64,000 nt of DNA from Natronorubrum halophilum (lineage in GTDB: Archaea > Halobacteriota > Halobacteria > Halobacteriales > Natrialbaceae): contig NZ_QQTY01000004.1 in NCBI RefSeq assembly GCF_003670115.1, positions 558,001 through 622,000 on the forward strand, written 5' to 3'. How positions within the stretch are numbered: the stretch's first letter is position 1; each line of letters starts with the position of its first letter. This document shows, in pieces, positions 18,454-27,336 of this stretch. Position numbers and translations under genes: made by a program. The notes below the pieces were generated by a model that made no database searches, had not been told where the DNA came from, and saw only the letters and a program-made list of their open reading frames with translations.

Positions 18454-18503
18454 CAGTCGCCGCCTCGCTTGAGAGCGCCGTTGGCGCTCTCTCGCGGCGA
18501 CTG
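18454..18503. repeat. Nested double hairpin B
   Basis: Outer arms CAGTCGCCGC (18454-18463) and GCGGCGACTG (18494-18503) enclose a second perfect stem, GAGAGCGCC (18471-18479) with GGCGCTCTC (18483-18491) around a GTT loop. The nested arrangement in 50 bases is very unlikely by chance. Confidence 0.7.
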
Positions 18504-18534
18504 TCGGTGAAGCGCCTGCCCTTCCCCGGGTCGC

Positions 18535-18563
18535 GAGGGTCGTCGCGAACGGCGACGACCCTC
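18535..18563. terminator. Hairpin C, candidate bidirectional terminator or palindromic element
   Basis: Twelve-base perfect arms (18535-18546 and 18552-18563) around GAACG, 40 bases from the hydrolase stop. There is no adjacent T run, so transcription termination is only one possibility. Confidence 0.4.
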
Positions 18564-18602
18564 AGCTCCCGGCCACACTACTAGTGGTCCAGAGACGGCC
18601 GA

Positions 18603-19511
18603 TCAGTAGCTGGCTCGAGTGAGCCCCGGAATCCGGGCCTTCGGATACTGGGGTTGCCGAACGCGCTGATAGTCCGGCAGCCACTCGAGAAGGCTCTCGT
18701 TGAACCGTTCCGGCCGCTCTCGAGGCGTCCAGTGGCCACAGTTTTTGACGAGGTCCAGTTCGGCGTCCGGAATCAGGTCCGCCGCGCGGATCGACCACTC
18801 GACGGGGACCAGGGGGTCCCGTTTCCCGTGGACGAGCAGCGTCGGGACCAACAGCGACTCGAGTTCGTCGACGAAGTTCGTCGCGACCCGGCCGTTCATG
18901 GAGAGTTCGTTTCGCTGGAACGCTTTGAACGCCTTGATCGAGCCCGGTTCCATGAGTTTCTGCCTGACGTCCTCGACGAACGGTTCGGGTAGCGCGGCGG
19001 AATCGGCGACGAGACTATCGAGGACCATGCGGACGGTCTCGTTGCTGACGCTCGCTGCGATCTTCCCGAACTCGGTCAGGCCGGGAACCTGCGCGAAGAG
19101 CTTCCACGAGAGGGCGCTGGGAAGCCGGCCGCCAAGTCCGTAGCTGTCCACGAGCGCCAACTGCTCGACCCGGTCGGGGTTCCTGAGCGCGTAGCCCAGC
19201 GCAGCGCCGCCGCCCATCGAGATGCCGGCGAGCGAGACGCGCTCGTCGGGAAGCGTCTCGAGGAACCCCTCGAGAACGTCGACGTACGTGTCGATGGTGT
19301 GGGTGACGTTCCCCGTACTGTTTCCGTACTCCGGCCAGTCGATCCCGTAGACGCGGTAGTCGTCGGCGAGCGCGTCGATGGTGTGTCGCCACGAGACCGT
19401 CGCGTCGTCGATCCCGGCACCGTGACAGAGCACGACGGGCGGACCGCTCGTCCCCGCCCGTCGGTAGGCGATCCGACAGTCGCCGATGGTGGCAACGCCG
19501 GTTCCGGTCAT
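18603..19511 (-). CDS. Alpha/beta-fold hydrolase
   Basis: 302 residues. The oxyanion region HGAGID, the nucleophile elbow GISMGG (Ser in GxSxG), the acid-bearing VHGKRDPLVPVEW and the catalytic His in NCGHWTPRERPERFNESLLEWL are all present and in the right order. The protein resembles haloalkane dehalogenase/esterase-type hydrolases, but the substrate cannot be predicted. No signal peptide, so intracellular. Stands alone on the minus strand, with a 450-base gap upstream. Confidence 0.88.
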   Translation of the reverse strand: MTGTGVATIGDCRIAYRRAGTSGPPVVLCHGAGIDDATVSWRHTIDALADDYRVYGIDWPEYGNSTGNVTHTIDTYVDVLEGFLETLPDERVSLAGISMGGGAALGYALRNPDRVEQLALVDSYGLGGRLPSALSWKLFAQVPGLTEFGKIAASVSNETVRMVLDSLVADSAALPEPFVEDVRQKLMEPGSIKAFKAFQRNELSMNGRVATNFVDELESLLVPTLLVHGKRDPLVPVEWSIRAADLIPDAELDLVKNCGHWTPRERPERFNESLLEWLPDYQRVRQPQYPKARIPGLTRASY

Positions 19512-19961
19512 GCGTGAGACACGCCATCACCGTGATGGCCTCCGCTCGTCTCGGCGGCCGACCGATAGCCGAATCGACCGTTCGTGGTGGCTGTTGGAGG
19601 GCGCACGTGCGCCGATTGAGCCTGCCTGTTGTGGGCCTTTCTATCGGCAATGACCGGTCGGCCCCGCGCTCGAACCGACTCGAGACGACGCGATTCGACC
19701 GGAAGCACACCGTCAGGAACCCCAGCAGCGCGATCAAGCGTCATGACCGTGTCTCTATACGGGGGATGTATATTGTTTTCTATTACCATGGCTGGAACTG
19801 TCATGTGCACGTCGACTCGTCCGACGCCGCTCACATTCTGTATCGCGGATAATAGTTTATGAAACCAATTTCAACACGAATCGACTTTCACAGCGTGGCG
19901 TTATTCAGGGCTGTCGGCGGTCGTACTGCCTTTATTGCCCGTCGGAGCGTGAGTTCGTACG
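19512..19961. other. Divergent intergenic region, no gene
   Basis: About 450 bases between divergent genes. The middle part (19745-19880) is AT-rich. No frame shows coding bias. A TTTATT element at 19931-19936 is about 26-31 bases upstream of the next ATG and is the likely TATA box for the gene at 19962. Confidence 0.55.
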
Positions 19962-20261
19962 ATGGCCACAGAACAAGACCAGCCACGTCTCGGATTCGGA
20001 ACGACGGTCTACACGGAGGACGGGGAGCGAATCGGTCGCATCCGTGGTTTCGACGAGGAGGGGTTCTACGTGACGCTTCGCGACGGTCTCGAGGGGATGA
20101 GCGTCGAACACGTCCGCTCCGGCCACGAGTTCGGCGAGGCCCACCTGATGTGGCGCTGTTTCGAGTGTGGTGAGATGGGGTCACTCGAGGACGACTTGCC
20201 CGAAACCTGCCCGTCGTGTGGGACCGAACGGGAGAACCTCTACTACTGGACCGAAGACTAG
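19962..20261 (+). CDS. Haloarchaeal zinc-ribbon protein (rubredoxin-like)
   Basis: 99 residues. The N-terminal half (GFGTTVYTEDGERIGRIRGFDEEGFYV) resembles a PRC-barrel-like beta domain with a GxxIGxI strand. The C-terminal half holds two CxxC pairs, C66/C69 and C83/C86, in WRCFECGEMG and CPSCGTERENLYYWTED, which is a rubredoxin-like or zinc-ribbon knuckle pair. This combination is known as an uncharacterised haloarchaeal family. It likely binds Zn or Fe; partner unknown. Followed by panE after 45 bases on the same strand. Confidence 0.82.
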   Translation: MATEQDQPRLGFGTTVYTEDGERIGRIRGFDEEGFYVTLRDGLEGMSVEHVRSGHEFGEAHLMWRCFECGEMGSLEDDLPETCPSCGTERENLYYWTED

Positions 20262-20306
20262 GACGAAAACCGCTTTGATCGCGTCACTCTCAGTACGTGT
20301 AGGGCC

Positions 20307-21212
20307 ATGGATATCGTCGTCTTCGGAGCCGGCAGCCTCGGGAGTCTCGTCGGGGGGATGCTCGCACGCGATCCCGCCCACGACGTCACGCTCGTCGCGC
20401 GCGACCCCCACGCGACGGCCGTTCGAGAGCGCGGCCTCGAGATCGTCGACGAACTCGAGGCCAGAGTCTATCCGGCGACGACGACCGACGGTCGGGATCT
20501 CGCGGCCGAACTCGCCATCGTCACGGTCAAATCGTTCGATACGGCGGCGGCCGCCGAAACGCTCGCCACGGGCTCGTACGAGACGATCCTCTCGCTTCAG
20601 AACGGTCTGGGAAACGAGGAAGCGCTTGCAGCCCGACTCGAGTGCCCGATTCTCGCCGGAACCGCCTCCTACGGAGCACTGCTACGGGAACCGGGAGTCG
20701 TCGCGTGCACCGGCATCGGCGATATCGTTCTCGGCGCGCGGGGCGGTGGCCCCTCGGAGCGCGCCGATCGAGTCGGCGATCTGTTCGCGTCGGCCGGCCT
20801 CGAGACGACCGTCGCCGACGATATGCCCCGCCGTCTGTGGGAGAAACTCGTGGTTAACGCCGGGATCAATGCCGTGACGGCGTTGACCGCGACCGAGAAC
20901 GGTGCCGTCCTCCAACGGCCGGCGAACGAACTCGCACGCGAAGCGACCGGCGAGGCGGCGCGGGTCGCTCGAGCTCGCGGTATCCGACTCTCGAACCGCG
21001 ACGCGCTGGCGGCTCTGGAGTCCGTCGCCGCCGATACGGCCGCGAATACGTCCTCGATGCGCCAGGACGTTCGCGCCGAGCGGCGCACCGAGATCGATGC
21101 GATCAACGGCTACGTGGTCGATCGGGCGGCGGAACTGGGGATCGAGGTACCGACGAACGGCGTTCTCACGGCGCTCGTTCGAACGTGGGAGCGAGGACGG
21201 GACTTGCGCTGA
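20307..21212 (+). CDS. panE: 2-dehydropantoate 2-reductase (ketopantoate reductase)
   Basis: 301 residues. The NADPH-binding Rossmann motif is GAGSLGSLVGGML at the N-terminus, followed by VTVKSFDT, LSLQNGLGNEE and TASYGALLREPGVVACTG. The catalytic-site segment RLWEKLVVNAGINAVTAL contains the conserved Lys and Asn, and the end SSMRQDVRAERRTEIDAINGYVV matches the family signature. It reduces ketopantoate to pantoate for coenzyme A synthesis, as in archaea that make pantoate by the bacterial-type reductase and pantoate kinase. Confidence 0.93.
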   Translation: MDIVVFGAGSLGSLVGGMLARDPAHDVTLVARDPHATAVRERGLEIVDELEARVYPATTTDGRDLAAELAIVTVKSFDTAAAAETLATGSYETILSLQNGLGNEEALAARLECPILAGTASYGALLREPGVVACTGIGDIVLGARGGGPSERADRVGDLFASAGLETTVADDMPRRLWEKLVVNAGINAVTALTATENGAVLQRPANELAREATGEAARVARARGIRLSNRDALAALESVAADTAANTSSMRQDVRAERRTEIDAINGYVVDRAAELGIEVPTNGVLTALVRTWERGRDLR

Positions 21213-21296
21213 TCGGAAGCGGAACAGATCTGTGCGCTGTCGGACGCACCAGTCGGTACGGGCGATTATCGCTACGAAAAAGACTCGCTCGAGGAC

Positions 21297-21665
21297 TCAG
21301 AACGGGGCTTCGGGGCCTTCGTCCGCTTCGGTACCGTCGTCATCGACGGTTTCTCCGGGGAAGGAGGGGCTCATGCCGCCGCTGCCATCCATGTCGCCAC
21401 CCTCCATACCGGTGTGGGCGTTGACTTTCTCGATCTCGGGAATCTCTTTGACCATGCGGCTCTTGATCGCCTGGATCGTCATCGGCGAGATACCGCAGCC
21501 ACTGCAGGCGCCGCCGAGTGCGATGGAGACTTCACCGGTCTCGCGGTCGAGGTCCTGAATCGCTGCGCTGCCGCCGTGCATCTGAATCTGCGGAAAGTTC
21601 CGTCGCAGGAAGTTCGCGACGCGGTCTTCGAGGTCGTCCCCGTCGTTCTGGGTCTCGGTACTCAT
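21297..21665 (-). CDS. NifU C-terminal-domain Fe-S cluster scaffold
   Basis: 122 residues from the ATG at 21665; a longer start at 21710 would add a poorly conserved leader. The NifU domain carries the FPQIQMHGGSAAI segment and the cluster-binding CxxC (C54, C57 in GGACSGCGISPMT). The C-terminal 35 residues are Gly/Met/Asp-rich and disordered. It probably carries a transient [4Fe-4S] or [2Fe-2S] cluster to apo-enzymes. Not in an operon with suf genes here. Confidence 0.9.
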   Translation of the reverse strand: MSTETQNDGDDLEDRVANFLRRNFPQIQMHGGSAAIQDLDRETGEVSIALGGACSGCGISPMTIQAIKSRMVKEIPEIEKVNAHTGMEGGDMDGSGGMSPSFPGETVDDDGTEADEGPEAPF

Positions 21666-21750
21666 AGGAAACCCTTCGGTATCAGAGCCCCTAAACCTTC
21701 CGTCATCCATGTTCGGCTGCCGACACCAACGGCCGCTACGGGTCAGTTAG

Positions 21751-22068
21751 TTAGGCGAACCCGAAGACGCGCTCGAGTTCGGTCTCGATCTCTTCGACGT
21801 GTTGCTCGAGGACCTTCTCGAATCGTTCTTCTTCGACGACGACGCCCGACAGTCGCTCGTAGGGCTCTTCCGGCAGTTCGATTCTGAACTCGCCGTTTCC
21901 CTCGTAGAAGGGTTCGCTCTCGTTTAGCACCTGCTGGTCGATCGCGTGGACGAGTTCGGAATCGTAGGTGTCGTTCATCCGGTTGAACGCGTTCTTGTAC
22001 GCCTGCTGGAGTTCGGGAAAGTAGTTGGCGTACTTGTCTTCGAATTTGTCGGGATCGAAATCGGCCAT
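21751..22068 (-). CDS. Haloarchaeal conserved protein (DUF5783-like)
   Basis: 105 residues from MADFDPDKFEDKYANYFPELQQAYKNAF. It is acidic and helical, with a central beta-like segment (EGNGEFRIELPEEPYERLSGVVVEEERF) and a C-terminal helix (EQHVEEIETELERVFGFA). The start at 22068 is chosen because the extra residues upstream are not acidic. Function unknown; same strand as the nifU-like gene, 85 bases upstream of it. Confidence 0.75.
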   Translation of the reverse strand: MADFDPDKFEDKYANYFPELQQAYKNAFNRMNDTYDSELVHAIDQQVLNESEPFYEGNGEFRIELPEEPYERLSGVVVEEERFEKVLEQHVEEIETELERVFGFA

Positions 22069-22191
22069 ATACGGGGAAACGGCGAGCGGAGACAAAAGTC
22101 GGGCGATCGGTCGTTCGCGTCCCTCGATTGCGACGGCTGCCTTCTTATTCCGCGTCGGATTTTACCAATGATGACAAGTAATTGATACGGT

Positions 22192-22647
22192 ATGGGTGTC
22201 CTACATACGGAGGATGCGTATGCAAGCGGAACCGACACTCCGACAACCCCATTCAAGTGCTACATGTCCCCCGATTACCCTCCCATTCCGCGCGAAGCGT
22301 TGCCTCCCGGATGGGGTCTCGCTGACTGCTGTAACGAGACGTTTTCGTACCGTCATACACAGCCTCCGGTCGAACTCCTCGCAGACCGGACGTCCGCTGA
22401 CCGGTCTCATCCCGGACTCGGACTCAGCCGCTGTTGGGAACTTCGGTATCGATACTCGCTTACAGACCGAACGATCACCGAATCGATCGGCCGCGTCTCG
22501 ACCCGTCAGGCCGCTGCCGACGGATTACTCGAGTGTATGCACCTCATTCACGAGTCCGTCGAGGAACCGACGGATCCCGTCGAGGTACGGGACGTTCTCG
22601 AGCGGGTACGGTTTTCCGACGTCGTTCCGGACAACCCATCCCCGTGA
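22192..22647 (+). CDS. Small haloarchaeal protein of unknown function
   Basis: 151 residues from 22192, or 127 from the ATG at 22264, which is the better-looking start (MSPDYPPIPREALPPGWGL). The body has YRYSLTDRTITESIG and a C-terminal helix with a Cys (AADGLLECMHLIHESV). Codon use is less GC-ending than its neighbours, suggesting low expression or recent transfer. No family function recognised. Confidence 0.5.
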   Translation: MGVLHTEDAYASGTDTPTTPFKCYMSPDYPPIPREALPPGWGLADCCNETFSYRHTQPPVELLADRTSADRSHPGLGLSRCWELRYRYSLTDRTITESIGRVSTRQAAADGLLECMHLIHESVEEPTDPVEVRDVLERVRFSDVVPDNPSP

Positions 22648-22952
22648 AGTGAGTAAACCCGGGTTACGAACCGTCGATGCGATCGCGCGTTAACTGACTC
22701 CACGCCGATCGTACAGCCGATATTCGATCGAGTGGAGCCGTCTATCGTTCTTTCCGAAACCTCGGTACCGGGTCGTAACACTCGGTGTCTGTATTCACAA
22801 CCTACTCCGATCTCGGATGGCTGTCGTGAGTGTCGCTCCGATAAACTTCATACTGCGATATCGAATCCTCCGCTGCTCTCGAGCGGCGCGCTGGCGGAGC
22901 GCTTATACTCTCGTCGGCGAATGGGGTATCACGGAAGCCACCCGATGGTCCT
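22648..22952. other. 305-base gap, no supported gene
   Basis: Frames here are short and lack bias. The sequence is less GC-rich than the flanking genes. A GATATC-rich and TATACT-containing stretch around 22905-22955 probably contains the promoter of the PHP gene. Confidence 0.45.
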
Positions 22953-23708
22953 ATGATATCTCAGATTCCCTTCGCTATCGACTTCCACGTCCACTCGGAC
23001 GACTCCTACGACGGTCGTGAACCGATCGAGCTCATCTTGGAACACGCAGCCGACATCGACCTCGATGGGGTCGTCATCACCGATCACGACGAGATCAGCG
23101 AGTCGATCCGCGCCGCCGAACTCGCCCCGAAGTACGGTCTGATCGGCATTCCCGGCGTCGAAGTATCGACGCGTCACGGTCACCTGCTGGCGATCGGTGT
23201 CGAGGAGCGACCCGACCCCGGCCAACCGTTCATGGAAACGGTCGACGCCGTCCGCGAACTCGGGGGCATCGCGATCGTTCCCCACCCCTTCCAGCGAAGC
23301 CGCCACGGCGTCCGCAAACGCCACATCAAAGACGCCGACGCGATCGAGACCTACAACTCCATGGTCTTTACCGGCTACCGAAATCGTCGTGCCCGCACGT
23401 TCGCCCGCCGTCGCGACTACCCCGAGATCGGTGCGAGCGACGCCCATTACCTCCCGAACGTCGGGAAGGCCTACACCGAGATTCTCGTCACCCCCGACGC
23501 CGAGAACCCGACGAAGGCCGATATCGACGGCGACGAACTCGTCGAGGCGATTCTCGAGGGACGGACGCAGATTCGGGGCAAGCGCACGCCGATTCACAAG
23601 AGCACGGTCCAGTACGCCAAGGGCGCGGTTCGCAAGTCGACGTATCTGCTCACGTCGCGCGCGCCGCTCGTGCCGACGGTGCCGGCGTCGATGGACCGAT
23701 CAGGATAG
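22953..23708 (+). CDS. PHP-domain phosphoesterase
   Basis: 251 residues. Metal-binding motifs of the PHP family are visible: DFHVHSDDSYDG near residue 10, VVITDHDEI, GIPGVEVSTRHGHLLAIG, IVPHPFQRSRHG and the late GASDAHYLPNVG. The protein contains only the PHP domain. Related proteins hydrolyse 3',5'-nucleoside bisphosphates or short RNA, but the substrate here is inferred from family only. The last 9 bases overlap the end of the convergent recJ-like gene. Confidence 0.88.
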   Translation: MISQIPFAIDFHVHSDDSYDGREPIELILEHAADIDLDGVVITDHDEISESIRAAELAPKYGLIGIPGVEVSTRHGHLLAIGVEERPDPGQPFMETVDAVRELGGIAIVPHPFQRSRHGVRKRHIKDADAIETYNSMVFTGYRNRRARTFARRRDYPEIGASDAHYLPNVGKAYTEILVTPDAENPTKADIDGDELVEAILEGRTQIRGKRTPIHKSTVQYAKGAVRKSTYLLTSRAPLVPTVPASMDRSG

Positions 23709-25214
23709 CTGCTCGCCGACGATTTCGTCCGCGCGTTCGATAAACGCCTCCTCGTTGCCTTTCGGCACCGTCGCACCGGCGGCGACGTCGTGACCGCCCC
23801 CGTCGCCGCCGACGGCTCGCGACGCCTCCCCTACCACGGTAGAGAGGTCGAGCCCCTGCCGAACGAGCGTATGCGTGCCGCGGGCCGAGATCTTGACCGC
23901 GTCGTCGCCCTCGTCAGCGGATCGCGAATCCGCGCTCTTCTCGGCGAAGGCGATGATCGGCTTCGATCGACTGATTCCCTTGTTCCCCATCGCCATCCCC
24001 GCGACGATGCCGACGATGGTCTCGCGGATGCGATCGCCCGCGTGAAACCACTGCAGATGGTCCTCGTGGGTGACTCCCTCCCGCGTCACGAAGTCGATTC
24101 CTTCCGAGAGATTGCGCCGGTGGGTTCGGAGGAGCTTCCTGGCGCGCTCGAGCGCACCCTCTCGATCCCCGAGGCAGACGCCGAGGCCGACGTCGGCGCG
24201 TTCGTAACGGGCGGTCGCGTTGAGCAGCGTCGAAAACTCGCTGGCGTCTCGGAGTTCGGTGCCGACGGGTTCTTCGGGAAGCACGTAGGCGGTGCTGACG
24301 AGTTGGTCGATCTTCTTCGCGGGAACGCCACTCGAGACGGCCCGCTTGACGAGCGCGCTGGCGACGGTCTGTTTCTCGTCGTTCGTGAGGCCGGACCACC
24401 GACGCCACTCGCCGTCCGCTTTCAACTCGAGATCGAGTCCGTCGAGGAATCGTAGCGCCCCCTGCTGATCGTTCGAGATGCCGGGAATGTGGACGTCCGT
24501 AGCGTACTCGAGCAGTTTCGGCAGCGGACGGGTCTGTTTGCCGTAGAGTGCGAGGTCTTTGCCGGTCTCGAGGACGCCCGCCTCGACCCCTTCGGCGACG
24601 ATCTTCGCGTTCGCGCCGCGGAGTTCGCCGCCGGAGGCTTGCATGTCGCCGACGGCACCGACGACGGCGAGCGCGGCGAGGTCGCGATTGTCGGGGCGAG
24701 CGCTGGTCGCAGCAGTTGCGCCGGCGCCGCCGTCGGTTGCGACTGCCTGGTCCGCATCCGCGTGGCGGTCCGAAACGTCCGCAAGCGCCCGCGCGAGGAC
24801 GTAACTCGCGCCGGCACCCGACAGTTCGGAGGCGCCGTTGATCCCGAACAGGAGGGGGTTGAGGTGGAACTCGGTCTCGCGGTCGGCGGGCTGGTGGTGG
24901 TCCGCGATGACGGGCGTGAACTCGCCCGCGTCCTCGTGATCACCGATCACGTCGAGTTGGCCGCTCCCGAAGTCGGTAAAGAGGACGGTGTCGTAGTCGG
25001 TCGCGGCGATATCGGCGACCGCCGTCTCGTCGAGTTGCTTCTCGAAGACCGCCTCGAAGGGAATCTTCGCGCGCTCGAGCGCCTGGGCGGCGATCGCGGC
25101 GCTGGTGAGACCGTCGGCGTCGATATGGGAGGCCAGCAGTACGCGGTCGGCCGCACACAGCCGCTGTGCACAGCGAGTTGCACGGTCTTCGAGATCGGGG
25201 ATCGGACCAGCCAT
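23700..25214 (-). CDS. DHH-family phosphoesterase, archaeal RecJ-like nuclease
   Basis: 504 residues. DHH motifs: ASHIDADGLTSAAIAAQ (motif I), LFTDFGSGQ (II) and VIADHHQPAD (III, the DHH triad). The C-terminal DHHA1 domain has HTLVRQGLDLSTVVGEASRAVGGDGGGHDVAAGAT, with the GGHxxAAG nucleic-acid-binding motif. Two Mn ions are expected in the active site. Archaeal RecJ-like proteins (including GAN, which binds GINS) are 5'-3' or 3'-5' exonucleases; which activity this one has cannot be read. Ends convergently with the PHP gene. Confidence 0.9.
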   Translation of the reverse strand: MAGPIPDLEDRATRCAQRLCAADRVLLASHIDADGLTSAAIAAQALERAKIPFEAVFEKQLDETAVADIAATDYDTVLFTDFGSGQLDVIGDHEDAGEFTPVIADHHQPADRETEFHLNPLLFGINGASELSGAGASYVLARALADVSDRHADADQAVATDGGAGATAATSARPDNRDLAALAVVGAVGDMQASGGELRGANAKIVAEGVEAGVLETGKDLALYGKQTRPLPKLLEYATDVHIPGISNDQQGALRFLDGLDLELKADGEWRRWSGLTNDEKQTVASALVKRAVSSGVPAKKIDQLVSTAYVLPEEPVGTELRDASEFSTLLNATARYERADVGLGVCLGDREGALERARKLLRTHRRNLSEGIDFVTREGVTHEDHLQWFHAGDRIRETIVGIVAGMAMGNKGISRSKPIIAFAEKSADSRSADEGDDAVKISARGTHTLVRQGLDLSTVVGEASRAVGGDGGGHDVAAGATVPKGNEEAFIERADEIVGEQLS

Positions 25215-25291
25215 CGAGGTGTCGTTGGGCCGCCTTCAGTCATAAAGGTGCGGTCTAGCTCACGGCGATCGGTTCGGTCGCTCGCGTCGGC

Positions 25292-25657
25292 TCACCCCCA
25301 GATTCCCAGGAGTTCCGGCAGCGGTTGGCGGTAGAGGAGCAGGAGAAGGTTGTTCGCGACGAATCCGACGTACAGTATCACGACGATACTGACGAACCGA
25401 ACGTCCATCGGATCGGAGAGAACGTGACCGATCACGACCACGATCGCGGCGTAACAGATCGCGGCGAAAGCGACGCCCGGCAGCCCGATCAGTTCGTAGA
25501 AGAAGACGGTAACCGGATTGAGCTCCGTCGCATACGGAACCAGAAAGAACAGCGTGGCGGCAACCGCGTCGATACCCCAGAGTACGAGAAACGTGAGCCG
25601 TAATCCGGCGGATTCCGGCGGGTCCAGTTTGCGCAACGGAGACGCTTCTACTGTCAT
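25292..25657 (-). CDS. Haloarchaeal small membrane protein of unknown function
   Basis: 121 residues with four hydrophobic helices (about 22-41, 48-67, 62-80 and 87-108), basic ends and a positive-inside N-terminus. The closing segment LLLLYRQPLPELLGIWG is distinctive. No catalytic residues recognised. It lies 77 bases downstream of the recJ-like start and on the same strand, so it may be transcribed upstream of it. Confidence 0.7.
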   Translation of the reverse strand: MTVEASPLRKLDPPESAGLRLTFLVLWGIDAVAATLFFLVPYATELNPVTVFFYELIGLPGVAFAAICYAAIVVVIGHVLSDPMDVRFVSIVVILYVGFVANNLLLLLYRQPLPELLGIWG

Positions 25658-25767
25658 GGCTAGTACAGACTTGGCCGCGAGTCAGAGTAGATGTTAAGCT
25701 TGCGAAATCCGGTTATGACAGGCGTACACACGCCTCTAGTCCGGTTTCACTCTCCTCGAAAACCACC

Positions 25768-26511
25768 CTACTTCGGGGTCGTCCGAACCGCCTCGAGCGT
25801 CGCCCGCGCGAGCGCGTCGAACGTGGCTTCGTCGGGGACCACGTCGACGTCGATCTCCATCGATTCGGCGGTCTCGGCCGTCGGGGAACCGATCACGCCG
25901 ACGGTAGCCTCGGCGAGCCCCTCGAGCGCCGCCTCGCGCAGCCCTCGCTCGGCTGCGGCCTCGAGGAAATGTTCGACGGTCAGCGAGGAGGTGAAACAGA
26001 CGGCCTCGAGTTCGCCGGCGGCGGCGAACTCGGCCGACTCGCCGGTGCCCTCGGGTCGAACCAGCCGATAGAGGATCGTCTCGTGTACGTACGCGCCCGC
26101 GGCCTCGAGCCCATCGAGCAACACCTCGCTCCCGTGGTCGCTGCGGGCGACTTCCACGCGTGCGCCGTCTACTTCCCCCTCGAGTCTGGCGACGAGCCCA
26201 CTCGAGGTGAACTGTTCGGGGACGATATCGACCGCGTACCCCTCGTCGCGAAGCGCGTCGGCCGTCGCGGAACCGATCGCACAGACGGTCGTTTCGCCGG
26301 GGTCCCAGCCCGCGTCCGAGACGAGTTCCGCGCCGGTCTTGCTCGTCAAAATAACGTACTCGGCGTCGGTTCGCGGCGTCGCGTCGGTCGCTTCGACGGC
26401 CAGCATCGGATCTGGAACGGGGTCGGCCCCGAGTTCCTCGAGCAACGCGACGGAGTCGGCGGATCGATCGTCGTCGGGCCGGAACACGGCGACGGTGGGT
26501 GTGTCACTCAT
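25768..26511 (-). CDS. hemD: Uroporphyrinogen-III synthase
   Basis: 247 residues. The two-domain hemD fold is suggested by YVILTSKTGAELV, a CAIGSATADALRDEGY segment, the second-domain hinge, then VCFTSSLTVEHFLEAA and VGVIGSPTAETAESM. HemD is poorly conserved, and the assignment rests on these segments plus its place behind hemC and cobA. It cyclises hydroxymethylbilane to uroporphyrinogen III. 12 bases separate it from cobA. Confidence 0.9.
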   Translation of the reverse strand: MSDTPTVAVFRPDDDRSADSVALLEELGADPVPDPMLAVEATDATPRTDAEYVILTSKTGAELVSDAGWDPGETTVCAIGSATADALRDEGYAVDIVPEQFTSSGLVARLEGEVDGARVEVARSDHGSEVLLDGLEAAGAYVHETILYRLVRPEGTGESAEFAAAGELEAVCFTSSLTVEHFLEAAAERGLREAALEGLAEATVGVIGSPTAETAESMEIDVDVVPDEATFDALARATLEAVRTTPK

Positions 26512-26523
26512 CGTCTCCTCCCG

Positions 26524-27336
26524 TTAGGCACCCTCGGCCGCCGGGCCGTAATCGTTCCGGAGGAAGTCGACGACCAGCTCGCGGCTGCCGGCGACGTCAC
26601 CGATCACCGTCACTGCTGGCGGCGAGATGTCCCGTTCGTCCCGAGCGTCGACGATGGTCTCTAAGGTGCCCGTCGCAACCCGCTGGCCGGGCCACGTACC
26701 GCGTTCGACGAGTGCGACCGGCGTCTCGGGATCCATACCGGCCTCCCGCAGCGCTTTCGTGTAGTCGGGGAGCCGACCGACGCCCATCAGCACGACGATG
26801 GTGCCGCCCGTTTTCGCCAGTGCGGCCCAGTCGATCGCGGACTCCGCCTTGGTCGGGTCCTCGTGACCCGTGACGAAGGAGACGGAGGAGGCGTGATCGC
26901 GGTGCGTGACCGGAACGCCGGCCACGGCGGGGGCCGCGATGGCCGAGGTGACGCCGGGGACGACCTCGAACGGCACCTCGTGGGCTGCGAGGTACTCGGC
27001 TTCCTCGCCGCCGCGGCCGAAGACGAACGAGTCGCCGCCCTTGAGCCGAACGACCGATTTGCCCTCGCGGGCGAGTTCGACCAGTCGCTCGTTGATCTCC
27101 GACTGGGGCGTGCGCTCTCCGCCGGCGCGCTTGCCGACGTCCTCGCGTCGGTCTTCGGGGAGCATCTCGATTATTTTCGGTCCCGGAAGCTTGTCGTGGA
27201 GGACGACGTCGCTCTCCTCGAGCAGTCGGCGTGCCCTGACGGTCAGCAGGTCCGGGTCGCCGGGACCGCTACCGACGAGGTAGACGGTGCCGGGATCGAC
27301 GTCGGTGGCATCTGCCGACACGTCCCCCGCCGTCAT
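26524..27336 (-). CDS. cobA: Uroporphyrinogen-III C-methyltransferase
   Basis: 270 residues. Motifs of [87 protein letters not shown] and [11 protein letters not shown]. It adds two SAM-derived methyls to make precorrin-2, feeding sirohaem, cobalamin or the archaeal alternative haem route. The start codon directly abuts the hemC stop. A monofunctional enzyme, not fused to the CysG oxidase. Confidence 0.95.
   Translation of the reverse strand: MTAGDVSADATDVDPGTVYLVGSGPGDPDLLTVRARRLLEESDVVLHDKLPGPKIIEMLPEDRREDVGKRAGGERTPQSEINERLVELAREGKSVVRLKGGDSFVFGRGGEEAEYLAAHEVPFEVVPGVTSAIAAPAVAGVPVTHRDHASSVSFVTGHEDPTKAESAIDWAALAKTGGTIVVLMGVGRLPDYTKALREAGMDPETPVALVERGTWPGQRVATGTLETIVDARDERDISPPAVTVIGDVAGSRELVVDFLRNDYGPAAEGA

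Larger units (their letters stand above)
18301..18602. other. Hairpin-rich gap between convergent genes
   Basis: No gene is supported in this 302-base space between polC and the hydrolase gene, which face each other. It contains three strong inverted repeats listed separately (18423-18439, 18454-18503, 18535-18563). Confidence 0.7.
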
